Shown in pieces: positions 45,909-56,489 of a DNA stretch of 64,000 nucleotides. A program made the translations under genes and the position numbers. Origin of the DNA: Sphingobium psychrophilum (GTDB taxonomy: Bacteria > Pseudomonadota > Alphaproteobacteria > Sphingomonadales > Sphingomonadaceae); NCBI RefSeq assembly GCF_012927105.1, contig NZ_JABBFV010000010.1, positions 1 through 64,000 of the forward strand. The letters run 5' to 3'. Below the pieces are notes generated by a model. The model was not told the DNA's origin. It made no database searches and saw nothing but the letters and a program-made list of their open reading frames with translations. The first letter of the stretch is position 1; every line of letters begins with the position of its first letter.

Positions 45909-47362
45909 TGCGCCTTGGCTCGCTGGTCGAAGGTCTGGACGCTGCGATGTCGGGAGAGGCTGGCACAAGTGCCGGCCTCGATTCGTCCGTGACGGGCTTC
46001 GCCATCGATAATCGCAAGGTCGCGCCCGGCACTGTCTTCGGGGCCTTCCAGGGGCTGCGCGTCAATGGTGAGGATTATATCGCCGATGCGGTCAAGGCGG
46101 GCGCCGTCGCCGTCGTCGCCCGGCCGGAGGCGAAGGTCGAGGGCGCGATCCACATCGCCCATGCCAATCCCCGCCGCCTGCTGGCGCTGATGGCGGCCCG
46201 CTATTTCGCACCTTTTCCGGACGTGACCGTCGCCGTCACCGGCACCAATGGCAAGACCAGCACGGTCGAACTCGCCCGCCAGCTGTGGCGGATGATGGGG
46301 CATAAGTCCGCGTCGATCGGCACGCTGGGCGTCACGACCTCGGTCGATCAGGTATCGACCGGCCTGACCACGCCGGACATCGTCACCTTCCTTGCCAATA
46401 TGTCGGGCCTGCGCCGTGAGGGCATCACCCACGCCGCGTTCGAGGCGTCGAGCCATGGCCTCGACCAGTATCGCACCGAAGGACTGCCGGTGATCGCGGG
46501 CGCATTCACCAACCTGTCGCGCGACCATCTCGATTATCATGGCGACATGGAAAGCTATTTCGACGCCAAGATGCGGCTGTTCGATGAAGTGGTGTCGGCG
46601 GATGGCGCGGCGGTCGTGTGGGCCGACGACGCCTGGTCCGCCAAGGTCATCGATCGGGTGCAGGCGCGGGGCCTGCGCCTTTTGACTGTCGGCGCGCAGG
46701 GCGATGCGCTGCGCCTGGTCAACCGCACCCCGACCCATTTGGGCCAGACGCTGGAGATCGAGGCGGAAGGAAAGCTCTACAAGGTTAACCTGCCGCTGAT
46801 CGGTGCCTATCAGGCCGCCAACGCCCTGACCGCCGCCGGACTCGTCATCGCGACCGGTGGCGACACGGCCAAGGTGCTGGAACTGCTCGGCCGGGTCCAG
46901 CCGGTACGCGGGCGTCTGGAACGCGCCGTCATCAGCAAGGCGGGCGCGCCCGTCTATGTGGATTATGCCCATACCCCCGATGGCCTGAAGGCCGCGATCG
47001 AGGCGTTGCGCCCGCATACGCGCGGCAAACTCATCACCCTGTTCGGCGCGGGCGGCGATCGCGACGCGGGCAAACGGCCGCTGATGGGCAAGGTCGCAGC
47101 GGAATTGTCCGACCATGTCATCGTCACCGACGACAATCCCCGATCCGAAGAGCCTTCGGCAATCCGCGCCGCCGTGCTGGCGGGCGCTCGGCAAGCGCAG
47201 GAAATCGGCGGCCGCCGCGCCGCGATCGCCGCCGCGATCGCGCTGGCCGGGCCGGACGATATCGTCCTGCTCGCGGGCAAGGGGCATGAACAGGGCCAGA
47301 TCATCGGCGACCGCGTGCTGCCCTTCGACGACGTCACCGTCGCGCGGGAGTGCGCGGGTTGA
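45905..47362 (+). CDS. murE: UDP-MurNAc-tripeptide ligase MurE (meso-DAP adding)
   Basis: 485-residue ATP ligase adding meso-diaminopimelate to UDP-MurNAc-dipeptide. The P-loop GTNGKT is at about 113-118. DNPR (about 410-413) is the signature of the meso-DAP-specific form, so the wall is DAP type. The ATG ATG pair at 45905 overlaps the ftsI stop codon. A palindromic repeat separates it from murF, breaking the tight packing. Confidence 0.96.
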   Translation: MMRLGSLVEGLDAAMSGEAGTSAGLDSSVTGFAIDNRKVAPGTVFGAFQGLRVNGEDYIADAVKAGAVAVVARPEAKVEGAIHIAHANPRRLLALMAARYFAPFPDVTVAVTGTNGKTSTVELARQLWRMMGHKSASIGTLGVTTSVDQVSTGLTTPDIVTFLANMSGLRREGITHAAFEASSHGLDQYRTEGLPVIAGAFTNLSRDHLDYHGDMESYFDAKMRLFDEVVSADGAAVVWADDAWSAKVIDRVQARGLRLLTVGAQGDALRLVNRTPTHLGQTLEIEAEGKLYKVNLPLIGAYQAANALTAAGLVIATGGDTAKVLELLGRVQPVRGRLERAVISKAGAPVYVDYAHTPDGLKAAIEALRPHTRGKLITLFGAGGDRDAGKRPLMGKVAAELSDHVIVTDDNPRSEEPSAIRAAVLAGARQAQEIGGRRAAIAAAIALAGPDDIVLLAGKGHEQGQIIGDRVLPFDDVTVARECAG

Positions 47363-47382
47363 TGCAAAATATGTGCTCAAAT

Positions 47383-47460
47383 CCGTTCGCCCTGAGCCTG
47401 TCGAAGGGCCTTTCTTTTCTTGAAGGAAGAGAAGGGCTTCGACAGGCTCAGCCCGAACGG
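47383..47460. repeat. Palindromic repeat, family B, copy 3, between murE and murF
   Basis: The 27-nt arms (47383-47409 and 47434-47460) match at 23 of 27 positions, with mismatches in pairs. GGTTTTGTTT follows. It could attenuate transcription inside the dcw operon and leaves murF to begin with a weak CTGGAG ribosome-binding site. Confidence 0.88.
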
Positions 47461-47486
47461 GGTTTTGTTTCTGGAGCGTTGGATTG

Positions 47487-48878
47487 ATGCCAGATCTCTG
47501 GACCTCCACCGAAATCGCTGAGGCCACAGGCGGCGCCGCGTCGGCGCCGTTCGCCGTTTCGGGCGTCGCCTTCGACAGTCGCGAAGTGGGGCAGGGCGAC
47601 CTGTTCGTCGCGATGAAGGGTGAGGCGACCGACGGCCATAAATTCATCGACAAGGCATTCGGCCAGGGCGCGGCCGGCGCGATCGTCAGCGAACCCGTCG
47701 CCTATCCCCATATCCTGGTCCCAGACAGCGCCGCCGCGCTCGAAGCGTTGGGCAAAGCATCGCGCAAGCGCATGGATGGCAAGGTGATCGGCGTCACCGG
47801 ATCGGTCGGCAAGACCGGCACCAAGGAAGCGCTGTTTCAGGCGCTCGATCGCGCGGCGCGGGACCAGGTGCATCGTTCGGTCAAAAGCTATAACAACCAT
47901 GTCGGCGTGCCATTGAGCCTTGCCCGGATGCCGCACGGGTCGGCTTACGGCGTGTTCGAAATGGGCATGAACCACGCGGGCGAACTGGCGGCCCTGACCC
48001 GGCAGGTCCGCCCGCATGTCGCCATCGTCACCGCGATCGCGCCCGCCCATATCGAATTTTTCGGCACGGAAGCGAAGATCGCCGAGGCCAAGGCGGAGAT
48101 TTTCGAGGGGCTGCAACCCGGCGGCACCGCGATCATCCCCTATGACAGCCCGCATGTCACCTTGCTCTACAACAAGGCGGAGCGCCATGCTGCCCGCATC
48201 CTGACCTTTGGCACCAGTCCGCAGGCGGATATCTGCGCCCGCGAAGCCGTGCCTGCGCCGGGCGGCGGCACGCTGGTCACAGCGACCCTGCCCGACGCGG
48301 AGCTTTGTTTCACCGTGGCCGCGCCGGGCGACCATTGGGTGTCGAACGCGCTGGCCGTACTGGCCGCGGTCGACGCGGTGGGTGGCGATCTGGCCGCAGC
48401 GGGCCTTGCGCTTGCCGAAATGCCGGGCCTGCCGGGCCGGGGCGAACGGCGCATCCTCCCCGTCGCGGGCGGGCAAGCGCTGCTGATCGACGAAAGCTAC
48501 AACGCCAATCCGCTGTCCATGACCGCCACGCTCACGCAACTGGGCCGTGAAAAGGCCGACCGGCGCGTCGCCATATTGGGCGGGATGCGTGAACTGGGCG
48601 ACCGCAGCATCGAACTCCACGCCGGCCTTGTCGAGCCGCTGGGCGTGGGCCAGGTCGACTATGCCATATTGGTCGGCGCGGAAATGACGCCGCTGGCCGA
48701 TGCCTTGGTCGGCATCATCCCCTTTGTGCATGTCGCCGATACGGCGGCCGCCATCCCCCTCATTCAAAGCGAAATGCGCGCGGGCGACGCGATATTGGTC
48801 AAGGGTTCGAACGGCGTGGGCCTGTCCCGCCTGGTCGCCGCCCTTGGCGAGAACGCCGGCGAAGGAAAGACGAACTGA
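47487..48878 (+). CDS. murF: UDP-MurNAc-pentapeptide synthetase MurF
   Basis: 463-residue ATP ligase adding D-Ala-D-Ala to UDP-MurNAc-tripeptide. The P-loop reads [13 protein letters not shown], and the central domain has the HIEFFGT and [10 protein letters not shown] motifs. ATG 47487 or TTG 47484 both fit the CTGGAG upstream. Overlaps mraY by 1 nt. Confidence 0.95.
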   Translation: MPDLWTSTEIAEATGGAASAPFAVSGVAFDSREVGQGDLFVAMKGEATDGHKFIDKAFGQGAAGAIVSEPVAYPHILVPDSAAALEALGKASRKRMDGKVIGVTGSVGKTGTKEALFQALDRAARDQVHRSVKSYNNHVGVPLSLARMPHGSAYGVFEMGMNHAGELAALTRQVRPHVAIVTAIAPAHIEFFGTEAKIAEAKAEIFEGLQPGGTAIIPYDSPHVTLLYNKAERHAARILTFGTSPQADICAREAVPAPGGGTLVTATLPDAELCFTVAAPGDHWVSNALAVLAAVDAVGGDLAAAGLALAEMPGLPGRGERRILPVAGGQALLIDESYNANPLSMTATLTQLGREKADRRVAILGGMRELGDRSIELHAGLVEPLGVGQVDYAILVGAEMTPLADALVGIIPFVHVADTAAAIPLIQSEMRAGDAILVKGSNGVGLSRLVAALGENAGEGKTN

Positions 48879-49951
48879 TGCTCTACTGGCTGGCCCAGAC
48901 TATGGATTTCGCGGGGGTGTTCAACCTCATCCGCTATCTGTCCTTCCGCGCAGGCGCGGCGATCTTTACGTCGCTGATCATCGGCCTGGTGATCGGCCCC
49001 AAATTCATCGGCTGGCTGCGCGTCCGCCAGGGCAAGGGGCAGCCGATCCGCGACGACGGTCCGCAGACGCACCTCGCCAAGCGCGGCACGCCGACCATGG
49101 GCGGCCTTATGATCCTGACCTCCATGATCATTTCGGTGCTGCTGTGGATGGACTTGTCGTCCACCTATGTCTGGGCCTGCCTGTTCGTGACGCTGGGCTT
49201 CGGCGCGATCGGTTTTCTGGATGATTATGACAAGGTGACGAAAGCCAGCCACAAGGGGCTGTCAGGCAAGATGCGCCTGTTGTTCGAATTTCTGATCGCC
49301 GGTTTCGCGGCCTGGATGATCGTCAACCAGCATGGCAATACCGCGCTCTACGTGCCTTTCTACAACGGCCCGGCGATCGAACTGGGACCGTTCTACTTCT
49401 GCTTTGCCGCCTTCGTCATCGTCGCGTTCGGCAATGCGGTGAACCTGACCGATGGCCTGGACGGCCTCGCCACCATGCCGGTCATCATCGCCAGCCTTGC
49501 CTTCATGCTGATCGTCTATCTGGTCGGCCGCGCGGACTTTGCCGAATATCTGGGCATTCCCCATGTGCCCGGCGCGGGCAATCTGACCATCCTGTGCGGC
49601 GCGATCATCGGCGCGGGCCTTGCCTTCCTCTGGTTCAACGCGCCGCCCGCCGCCGTCTTCATGGGCGACACGGGTTCGCTGGCTTTGGGCGGGACGATCG
49701 GCGTGATCGCGGTCACCGCGCACCATGAAATCGTGCTGGGCATCATCGGCGGCCTCTTCGTCGTGGAGGCGCTTAGCGTCATCATCCAGGTCTTCTTCTA
49801 CAAACGAACCGGCAGGCGCGTGTTCAAGATGGCGCCGATCCACCATCATTTCGAGCAACTGGGCTGGGCCGAACCGACCGTGGTGATCCGCTTCTGGATC
49901 ATCGCCTTCGTGCTGGCGCTCGCCGGTCTTGCCACGTTGAAACTGCGATGA
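48878..49951 (+). CDS. mraY: Phospho-MurNAc-pentapeptide transferase MraY
   Basis: 357-residue, ten-helix membrane enzyme making lipid I from UDP-MurNAc-pentapeptide and undecaprenyl phosphate. Catalytic motifs are visible: FLDDYDK (Asp pair), [13 protein letters not shown], and the late HHHFEQLGW histidine motif. Overlaps murD by 4 nt. Confidence 0.97.
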   Translation: MLYWLAQTMDFAGVFNLIRYLSFRAGAAIFTSLIIGLVIGPKFIGWLRVRQGKGQPIRDDGPQTHLAKRGTPTMGGLMILTSMIISVLLWMDLSSTYVWACLFVTLGFGAIGFLDDYDKVTKASHKGLSGKMRLLFEFLIAGFAAWMIVNQHGNTALYVPFYNGPAIELGPFYFCFAAFVIVAFGNAVNLTDGLDGLATMPVIIASLAFMLIVYLVGRADFAEYLGIPHVPGAGNLTILCGAIIGAGLAFLWFNAPPAAVFMGDTGSLALGGTIGVIAVTAHHEIVLGIIGGLFVVEALSVIIQVFFYKRTGRRVFKMAPIHHHFEQLGWAEPTVVIRFWIIAFVLALAGLATLKLR

Positions 49952-51261
49952 TCGTTTCGGACGTCTTTGCCGGGAAGACCTACGCCGTGCTAGGGCTGGC
50001 GCGGTCCGGCCTCGCAACGGTTGAGACGCTGCTGGCCAGCGGGGCGCGGGTCGTGGCCTGGGATAGTCAGGAGACTGCGCGGGCGCAGGTCGAAGGCCGC
50101 GCTGAACTGGGCGATCCGATGGAGATCGACCTGTCCGGTTTCGACGGCATCGTCGTGTCGCCGGGCGTGCCATTGAACCGCCATCCCATCACCATGCGCG
50201 CCAGAATCGCGGGCGTCCCAATCATCGGCGACATCGAACTGTTCGCGCTCGCTTGCCCGAAGCTGCCCCCGCACAAGGTCGTCGGCATCACCGGCACCAA
50301 CGGCAAGTCGACCACCACCGCGCTGATCCATCACATCATCGAGCAGGCGGGCTACCCCACCGTCATGGGCGGCAATATCGGCCTGCCGATCCTCAGTCAG
50401 CCGCCGCTGGAGCCGAACCTGCACGGCGTGGGCGTCTATGTGCTGGAACTGTCCAGCTACCAGATCGACCTGACCCATAGCCTCGATTGCGACGTCGCGG
50501 TGCTGCTCAACATCACGCCGGATCATCTCGATCGGTACGATGGGTTCGAAGGCTATGTCGCGTCGAAGGCGCGGCTGTTCGCGATGCAGTCGGCTGAGCA
50601 TGTAGCTATTATTGCCGCTGACGATGAACCGAGCCGATCTGTTGTGGTAAACGTCGCTGGATTGCCGGTCCTAGTGCAGTCTTCCGACATCGACCCCATC
50701 GCCCAACTCGCCTGGCCCGCGCTCCAAGGCCCGCACAACGCGCAAAATGCAGCTGTCGCCATCGCTGTCGCAAAAGCGCTGGGTATCGACACCGATACCA
50801 TCGCCAACGCCCTAGCCAGCTACGCCTCGCTCCCCCACCGGATGCAGGCCGTCGCCACCCGCAACGGCGTCCTCTACGTCAACGACAGCAAGGCGACCAA
50901 CGCCGCCTCGACCGCCCCGGCGCTCGCCGCCTGGCCCGCCAAGGACGGCCGTCCCCGCATCCACTGGATTTTAGGCGGCGTCGCCAAATCCGACAATCTG
51001 GACGAGTGCGTCCCCCATTTCGCCAATGTCGCCCACGCCTATACGATCGGCGAAGCGGGGCATATGTTCGCCGATCTGCTGCGCCCCGCTATGGCGGTGG
51101 ACGACAGTGAGATGCTAAGCGCCGCCGTCCGCCGTGCCGCGCGCATCGCGCAGCCCGGCGACGTGGTGCTGTTGTCGCCCGCCTGCGCCAGTTTCGATCA
51201 GTTTCGCGATTTCGAGGCGCGCGGCGACGCCTTCGTCGCCGCCGTCGCGGCGCTCGATTAA
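49948..51261 (+). CDS. murD: UDP-MurNAc-L-Ala:D-Glu ligase MurD
   Basis: 437-residue ATP ligase adding D-glutamate. N-terminal [11 protein letters not shown] nucleotide fold, P-loop [14 protein letters not shown], and SLPHRMQ in the C-terminal domain. The ATG sits in the mraY stop overlap. Local codon use shows a short stretch (about 50590-50670) with more A/T than its neighbours, without breaking the frame. Confidence 0.96.
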   Translation: MIVSDVFAGKTYAVLGLARSGLATVETLLASGARVVAWDSQETARAQVEGRAELGDPMEIDLSGFDGIVVSPGVPLNRHPITMRARIAGVPIIGDIELFALACPKLPPHKVVGITGTNGKSTTTALIHHIIEQAGYPTVMGGNIGLPILSQPPLEPNLHGVGVYVLELSSYQIDLTHSLDCDVAVLLNITPDHLDRYDGFEGYVASKARLFAMQSAEHVAIIAADDEPSRSVVVNVAGLPVLVQSSDIDPIAQLAWPALQGPHNAQNAAVAIAVAKALGIDTDTIANALASYASLPHRMQAVATRNGVLYVNDSKATNAASTAPALAAWPAKDGRPRIHWILGGVAKSDNLDECVPHFANVAHAYTIGEAGHMFADLLRPAMAVDDSEMLSAAVRRAARIAQPGDVVLLSPACASFDQFRDFEARGDAFVAAVAALD

Positions 51262-51297
51262 GGCTCCGGGGCGACGATGAGCAAAAGGGGAACAGGC

Positions 51298-52500
51298 ATG
51301 TCCAGAGCAGGCGAATTGGTGAAGGGTTTCCGCACCCGCACCGTGCCGCGCGAACGCACCGCGCTCGCCATCTGGTTCTGGGAGATCGACCGCGTCCTGC
51401 TGTCGCTAATCGTCACGCTGATGGCGATCGGCCTGGTCGCCGTCGCGGCAGCGTCCCCCGTCGCCGCGATCGATCGATCGACTGCCTCGATCGCGGTCAA
51501 CCCGCTGATCTATTTCTACCGCCAGCTGATGTGGGTATTCATCGGCCTGCCGATCATGCTGATCATCTCCATGCTCCCCCGGCCGCAAGCGCGGCGGCTG
51601 GCCATTTTCGGCTGCGCCTTCTTCTTCATCATGCTGATGTTCGTGCCGCTATTGGGATCGACCGTGAACGGCGCGAAGCGCTGGATCGATTTGCCCGGCT
51701 TCCGTTTCCAGCCGTCCGAATTTTTGAAACCCGTCTTCGTCGTGGCTCTCGCCTGGCTGCTGTCGCTGCGCGCCAAGGATATGACCCTGCCGGTCGTGCC
51801 CTTGAGCTTCGCGGTCACCGGCCTCATCGCCATCATCCTGATGCGCCAGCCCGACTTCGGCCAGACCGTCATCTTCGCCGCTTGCCTTGGCGTGCTGCTG
51901 CTGCTGTCGGGCGTGTCGATGCGCTTCATCGGCGGCATGGCCGGCGTCGCGCTGGCCGGGCTGGTCGCGGTCTATATGTTCTACGAAAATGGCCGCCAGC
52001 GGGTGAACGACTTCCTTGGCATCGGTGTCCAGCTAGACGCCGGCCCGGACCAGACCGACCTTGCCTTCCGCACCATTTCCCATGGCGGTTTCACTGGCGT
52101 CGGGCCGGGCGGCGGCCAGAACAAGTTCCGCCTGCCCGAAGCGCATACCGACTATATCTTCTCGGTCATCGGCGAAGAGTTCGGCCTGCTCGCCTGCATC
52201 GCCATCGCCTGTGTCTATCTCGCCATCGTCGTGCGCGTGCTGCTGCGCCTGCTCGATGAGGAGGATGTGTTCACCATCCTCGCCGCTGCCGGCCTTACCA
52301 CCCAGTTCGGGTTGCAGGCGATCATCAACATGGGCGTCAATGCGCAGATATTTCCGTCAAAGGGTATGACGCTGCCCTTTATCAGCTATGGCGGCTCCTC
52401 TATGCTGGCGCTTTGCATCGGGGTCGGCCTGTTGCTCGCCTTTACCCGGCGCAATCCCTTCATGGGCCGGCATACCGTGGTCAAATGGAGTGGTCGATGA
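51298..52500 (+). CDS. ftsW: Septal peptidoglycan glycosyltransferase FtsW
   Basis: About 400-residue SEDS membrane protein polymerising lipid II at the septum with FtsI. Nine to ten membrane helices, the GAKRWID motif, the QPSEFLK motif and the late YGGSSML region are intact. ATG 51298 has AAGGGG at ideal spacing; ATG 51277 (7 codons earlier) is the alternative. Overlaps murG by 4 nt. Confidence 0.95.
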   Translation: MSRAGELVKGFRTRTVPRERTALAIWFWEIDRVLLSLIVTLMAIGLVAVAAASPVAAIDRSTASIAVNPLIYFYRQLMWVFIGLPIMLIISMLPRPQARRLAIFGCAFFFIMLMFVPLLGSTVNGAKRWIDLPGFRFQPSEFLKPVFVVALAWLLSLRAKDMTLPVVPLSFAVTGLIAIILMRQPDFGQTVIFAACLGVLLLLSGVSMRFIGGMAGVALAGLVAVYMFYENGRQRVNDFLGIGVQLDAGPDQTDLAFRTISHGGFTGVGPGGGQNKFRLPEAHTDYIFSVIGEEFGLLACIAIACVYLAIVVRVLLRLLDEEDVFTILAAAGLTTQFGLQAIINMGVNAQIFPSKGMTLPFISYGGSSMLALCIGVGLLLAFTRRNPFMGRHTVVKWSGR

Positions 52501-53678
52501 GCATTTCCCGTCACTTCGTCCTCGCCGCCGGCGGGACGGGGGGTCATATGATTCCGGCCCACGCCGTCGCCGAAGAGCTGATGGCGCGAGGGCATCATGT
52601 CGCGCTCGTCACCGATGAGCGCGGCGCAAAGATCCCTGGTATCTTCGACAAGGCGCCGGACAATCGGGCGCAGGTCCACATCATGCCCGCCGGTCGCATG
52701 ACCAAGAACCCGGCCAGCTGGCCCGGCGCCTTGAAGGCGATCTGGGCAGGACGCGCCATGTCCCGGCGGCTCAACGAAACCTTCCGCCCCACCGCCGTCG
52801 TGGGCTTTGGCGGCTATCCCGCCATGCCCGCTTTGCTCGGCGCATTGGCCGATGGCATCCCGACTGCGATTCATGAACAAAATGCCGTGCTGGGCCGGGT
52901 CAACCGCCTGCTGGCCGGCCGGGTCGACGCCATCGCCACCGCCTATCCCGATGTCGAACGCTTGAAGGACGCTTATTCGTCCAAAGTGCATCTGATCGGC
53001 AATCCGATGCGTGAGGAAGTGAAGCAACTGCGCGAGGAGGATTTTCCCGCGCTGACCGACGAAAGCGTGTTCCGCGTGCTGGTGATCGGCGGTAGCCAGG
53101 GCGCTTCGATCCTGTCCAGCGTCGTGCCCGAAGGCCTTTCGATGCTCCCGGTTGCGCTCCGCCGTCGCTTGCAGGTGACGCAGCAATGCCGCGCCGAGGA
53201 TATCGACCGCGTGCGGAAGGTCTATGCGGAGATGGAAATCCCCGCCGACCTCGCCACCTATTTCAACGACGTGCCCGAAAAGCTGGGCTGGTCGCATCTG
53301 GTGATCGCACGGGCCGGGGCGTCGACACTCGCCGAACTGACCTGCGCCGGCCGTCCCGCGATCCTCATCCCTCTGCCCAGCGCCATGGACGATCACCAGA
53401 CCGCCAATGCCAGGGAAATGACGCAAGCGGGCGGCGCGCGCACGATCACGCAGGCGCGCTTCACTGCGGTCGAACTGGCCAAGCAGATGCAGAAAATGGC
53501 GCTCGAACCCGGCGCGCTCCAGAACGCGGCTAAGCGCGCGCGCGGCTGCGGCCGCCCGCACGCGGCGCGCGACATGGCCGACCTGCTCGAAAGCATCGGC
53601 CATGCCCCGATCATGAACGACCCGGTGCGCGTCGGCCCGACGCCGACGACGCTGAATCTGGCTGGGGTTCCGGCGTGA
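52497..53678 (+). CDS. murG: GlcNAc transferase MurG
   Basis: 393-residue GT-B glycosyltransferase converting lipid I to lipid II at the inner face of the membrane. N-terminal [14 protein letters not shown] glycine loop, [13 protein letters not shown], and the second-domain GGSQGA and [11 protein letters not shown] motifs are present. The ATG is in the ftsW stop overlap. The cluster then pauses for a 148-nt repeat-filled gap. Confidence 0.96.
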   Translation: MSISRHFVLAAGGTGGHMIPAHAVAEELMARGHHVALVTDERGAKIPGIFDKAPDNRAQVHIMPAGRMTKNPASWPGALKAIWAGRAMSRRLNETFRPTAVVGFGGYPAMPALLGALADGIPTAIHEQNAVLGRVNRLLAGRVDAIATAYPDVERLKDAYSSKVHLIGNPMREEVKQLREEDFPALTDESVFRVLVIGGSQGASILSSVVPEGLSMLPVALRRRLQVTQQCRAEDIDRVRKVYAEMEIPADLATYFNDVPEKLGWSHLVIARAGASTLAELTCAGRPAILIPLPSAMDDHQTANAREMTQAGGARTITQARFTAVELAKQMQKMALEPGALQNAAKRARGCGRPHAARDMADLLESIGHAPIMNDPVRVGPTPTTLNLAGVPA

Positions 53679-53693
53679 CACATCAATTCAAAA

Positions 53694-53820
53694 TCCTCCC
53701 CGATGCGGGGAGGTGGCAGCCCGAAGGGCTGACGGAGGGGGCTATCGTCCGGGCATTGTGTGGGGGGCTAACCCCCTCCACCACTGCTTCGCGGCGGTCC
53801 CCCTCCCCATATTGGGGAGG
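53694..53820. repeat. Structured repeat, family D, copy 1, between murG and murC
   Basis: A run of hairpins: CCTCCCCG/CGGGGAGG at the left end, CAGCCC-GAA-GGGCTG, a long GGAGGGGG/CCCCCTCC pairing, and a final CCTCCCCATATTGGGGAGG hairpin. The last arm (GGGGAGG, to 53820) is 6 nt before the murC ATG and is its Shine-Dalgarno. A near-identical element precedes ddl. Confidence 0.93.
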
Positions 53821-53826
53821 AATAGC

Positions 53827-55254
53827 ATGAAGGGTGTCGGCACGGACATCGGCACGATCCATTTCATCGGCATCGGCGGCATCGGCATGTCCGGCATCGC
53901 CGAGGTGATGCACAATCTGGGCTATGACGTTCAGGGGTCGGACGTGGCCGAAGGCTATGTGGTTGAAGGGCTGCGCGCCAAGGGTATCCGCGTGATGATC
54001 GGCCACAAGGCGGAAAATCTGGGCGATGCCGCCGTGGTCGTCACCTCCACCGCGATCAAGCGCGGCAACCCGGAAGTCGAACTGGCGCTGGAAAACCGCG
54101 TCCCCGTCATCCGCCGCGCCGAAATGCTGGCCGAACTGATGCGCCTCAAATCCACCGTCGCGGTGGCCGGCACACATGGCAAGACCACGACGACGTCGAT
54201 GGTCGCCGCGCTGCTGGACGCTGGCGGGGTCGATCCCACCGTCATCAATGGCGGCATCATCAACAGCTATGGCTCCAACGCGCGGCTGGGCAATAGCGAC
54301 TGGATGGTCGTTGAAGCCGACGAGAGCGACGGCAGCTTTCTGCGCCTCGACGGCACGATCGCGGTCGTCACGAATATCGATCCCGAACATCTCGACCATT
54401 ATGGCAGCTTCGACCGGGTGAAGGACGCCTTCGTCGAGTTCGTCGGCAATGTGCCCTTCTACGGCGCGGCGCTCTTGTGCCTCGACCATCCCGAAGTGCA
54501 GGCCATCCTGCCGCGGGTGCAGGACCGCCGCATCGTAACCTATGGCTTCTCCGCCCAGGCCGATATTCGCGGCGACAATGTCGTCAGCTTCCCCGGCGGC
54601 AACCGCTTCGACATCCAGGTGCGCGAGCGGGACGGATCGACCCGCAAGATCGAGGGCATCGAAATGCCGATGCCCGGCCGCCATAATGTGCTGAACGCCA
54701 TGGCGGCGATCGGCGTGGCGCTGCACATGGGCATTGACGACGCGACCATCCAGACCGGCTTCGCCAAGTTTGGCGGGGTCAAGCGCCGCTTCACCAATGT
54801 CGGGCAGATCGATGTGGCGGGCGGCACCGCCACCGTGATTGACGATTATGGCCACCACCCGGTCGAGATCAAAGCGGTCCTCGCCGCCGCGCGCGAAGGG
54901 GCGAAAGGCCGCGTCATCGCCGTGGTCCAGCCGCATCGCTTCACCCGCCTGCGCGATCTGATGGACGAGTTTCAGCAGGCGTTCAACGACGCCGACATCG
55001 TCTATGCCGCCCCGGTCTATACCGCGGGCGAACAGCCGATCGAGGATGTGGACAGCGCCGCGCTGGTCGCCGGCCTCAAGCGCCGGGGCCATCGCCATGC
55101 CTCGACCGTCGCCGATGCGGATGAACTGGCGGCGCTGGTCGCCGCCGATATCCAGCCCGATGACATGGTCATCTGTCTGGGAGCGGGCGACATCACCAAA
55201 TGGGCGGCGGGGCTGGCATCGGCCGTCTCCGCCAAGGTCAAGGAAGCCGTCTGA
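53827..55254 (+). CDS. murC: UDP-MurNAc:L-alanine ligase MurC
   Basis: 475-residue ATP ligase adding the first amino acid of the stem peptide. [18 protein letters not shown] at the N-terminus, P-loop [11 protein letters not shown], and [10 protein letters not shown] in the C-terminal domain. The start follows the repeat-derived GGGGAGGA site. The stop overlaps the next small ORF by 1 nt. Confidence 0.96.
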   Translation: MKGVGTDIGTIHFIGIGGIGMSGIAEVMHNLGYDVQGSDVAEGYVVEGLRAKGIRVMIGHKAENLGDAAVVVTSTAIKRGNPEVELALENRVPVIRRAEMLAELMRLKSTVAVAGTHGKTTTTSMVAALLDAGGVDPTVINGGIINSYGSNARLGNSDWMVVEADESDGSFLRLDGTIAVVTNIDPEHLDHYGSFDRVKDAFVEFVGNVPFYGAALLCLDHPEVQAILPRVQDRRIVTYGFSAQADIRGDNVVSFPGGNRFDIQVRERDGSTRKIEGIEMPMPGRHNVLNAMAAIGVALHMGIDDATIQTGFAKFGGVKRRFTNVGQIDVAGGTATVIDDYGHHPVEIKAVLAAAREGAKGRVIAVVQPHRFTRLRDLMDEFQQAFNDADIVYAAPVYTAGEQPIEDVDSAALVAGLKRRGHRHASTVADADELAALVAADIQPDDMVICLGAGDITKWAAGLASAVSAKVKEAV

Positions 55255-55451
55255 TGTTCGAACTGTTCGCCGTCGGCCTGGAAATGCAAAAGCGCATGAT
55301 CGACGCCCAGATGCAGGGCGTGGAGGCTGCGCGCGACATGGTCGAGGCCGCGCAACGCCAGGTCGAAACCGGCATGGCCGCGACCCAGGCGAACGAAGCG
55401 GGCCTGAAAGCCATGAAGAATTGGATGAACCTGTGGGGGATGCGCGGTTGA
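55254..55451 (+). CDS. 65-residue helical protein between murC and murB
   Basis: A small ORF with 1-nt overlap to murC and 4-nt overlap (TTGA) to murB, so it is tightly integrated in the cluster. Predicted almost entirely helical, with Met/Gln/Ala/Glu heptad-like pattern (EMQKRMIDAQMQGVEAARDM) and a hydrophobic, tryptophan-containing C-terminus. It has phasin-like composition but I do not recognise the family. It is not part of the classical dcw set. Confidence 0.75.
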   Translation: MFELFAVGLEMQKRMIDAQMQGVEAARDMVEAAQRQVETGMAATQANEAGLKAMKNWMNLWGMRG

Positions 55452-56347
55452 GCGGGACGATCGCCCTTCCGCCGGTGCGCGGCGCGCTAAAGGCCGACGC
55501 CCCGCTGGCCCCGCTCGTCTGGTTCAAGGCGGGCGGTGCCGCGCAATGGCTGTTCGAGCCGAAGGACGCGGACGACCTGTCCGATTTCCTCGCCATGCTC
55601 GATCCGCAAGTGCCGGTGATGGCGCTGGGCCTCGGCTCCAACCTGATCGTCCGTGACGGCGGCGTACCGGGCGTCGTCGTGCGGCTGGGCAAGCCCTTTG
55701 CCAAGGTTGCGGCTTTGGACGAAACGACGCTGACCTGCGGCGGCGGCGCTTCGGGCATCCTCGTCTCCTCGACCGCGCGCGACGCAGGGATTGCGGGCCT
55801 TGAGTTTCTGCGCTCCATCCCCGGCACGGTCGGCGGCTTCGTACGCATGAACGGCGGCGCCTATGGCCGGGAGACGCGCGACATCTTGGTCTCGTGCGAA
55901 GTCGTGCTGCGCTCTGGCGAGCAGATCACGCTGCTGAACCGCGACCTCCATTACACCTATCGCCATTCCAACCTGACCGACGGCGCGATCGTGGTGTCGG
56001 CGACGTTCCGCGGCGAACCGGGCGAGCCCGCCGCGATTCAGGCGGAAATGGACCGCATCGCCGCCGCGCGCGAGGAAAGCCAGCCGCTGCGCAGCAAGAC
56101 CGGCGGCTCGACCTTCAAGAACCCGGAAGGGCACAAGGCCTGGCAGCTTGTGGACGAAGCAGGCTGTCGCGGCCTCCAGATGGGCGGCGCGCAGGTCAGC
56201 GAAAAGCACACCAATTTCCTGCTCAACAGCGGCGACGCCACCAGCGCAGACATCGAAGCGCTGGGCGAAGAAGTCCGCCGCCGCGTGAAGGCCAAGAACG
56301 GCGTCGAACTGGAATGGGAAATTCAACGGGTTGGGGTGGCGAAGTGA
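55448..56347 (+). CDS. murB: UDP-MurNAc reductase MurB
   Basis: 299-residue FAD enzyme producing UDP-MurNAc with NADPH. FAD-binding stretches GLGSNLIVRDGG and IPGTVGGFVRMNGGAYGRE; the catalytic serine is in TGGSTFKNP and a C-terminal glutamate remains. TTG start inside the TTGA overlap. The sequence up to the previous stop is open in another long frame, but homology begins here. Confidence 0.95.
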   Translation: MSGTIALPPVRGALKADAPLAPLVWFKAGGAAQWLFEPKDADDLSDFLAMLDPQVPVMALGLGSNLIVRDGGVPGVVVRLGKPFAKVAALDETTLTCGGGASGILVSSTARDAGIAGLEFLRSIPGTVGGFVRMNGGAYGRETRDILVSCEVVLRSGEQITLLNRDLHYTYRHSNLTDGAIVVSATFRGEPGEPAAIQAEMDRIAAAREESQPLRSKTGGSTFKNPEGHKAWQLVDEAGCRGLQMGGAQVSEKHTNFLLNSGDATSADIEALGEEVRRRVKAKNGVELEWEIQRVGVAK

Positions 56348-56362
56348 GTTTTGCGATCGAAT

Positions 56363-56485
56363 TCCTCCCCGGTACGGGGAGGTGGCAGGCCGAAGGCCTG
56401 ACGGAGGGGGCTTGCCTCCTTCGCTACGATAGCCCCCTCCACCACTGGCTTCGCCAGCGGTCCCCCTCCCCGTGCCGGGGAGGAG
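56363..56485. repeat. Structured repeat, family D, copy 2, between murB and ddl
   Basis: Same order of hairpins as the murG-murC copy: CCTCCCCGGTACGGGGAGG, CAGGCC-GAA-GGCCTG, GGAGGGGGCT/AGCCCCCTCC, CTGGC-TTC-GCCAG, and CCTCCCCGTGCCGGGGAGG. Compensatory differences between copies keep the pairing. The last arm provides the ddl Shine-Dalgarno, again 6 nt before ATG. Confidence 0.95.
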
Positions 56486-56489
56486 TGGC

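Noticed and set aside
43866-45968. Long minus-strand open frame opposite ftsI
   Set aside because: Shadow of ftsI with no recognisable domain.
53683-55848. Long minus-strand open frame opposite murC and murB
   Set aside because: Antisense shadow; runs through the repeat element and two essential genes.
7979-56485. Considered the scattered palindromes as CRISPR or insertion sequences
   Set aside because: They are not regularly spaced, have no spacers, no cas genes and no transposase or target duplications.
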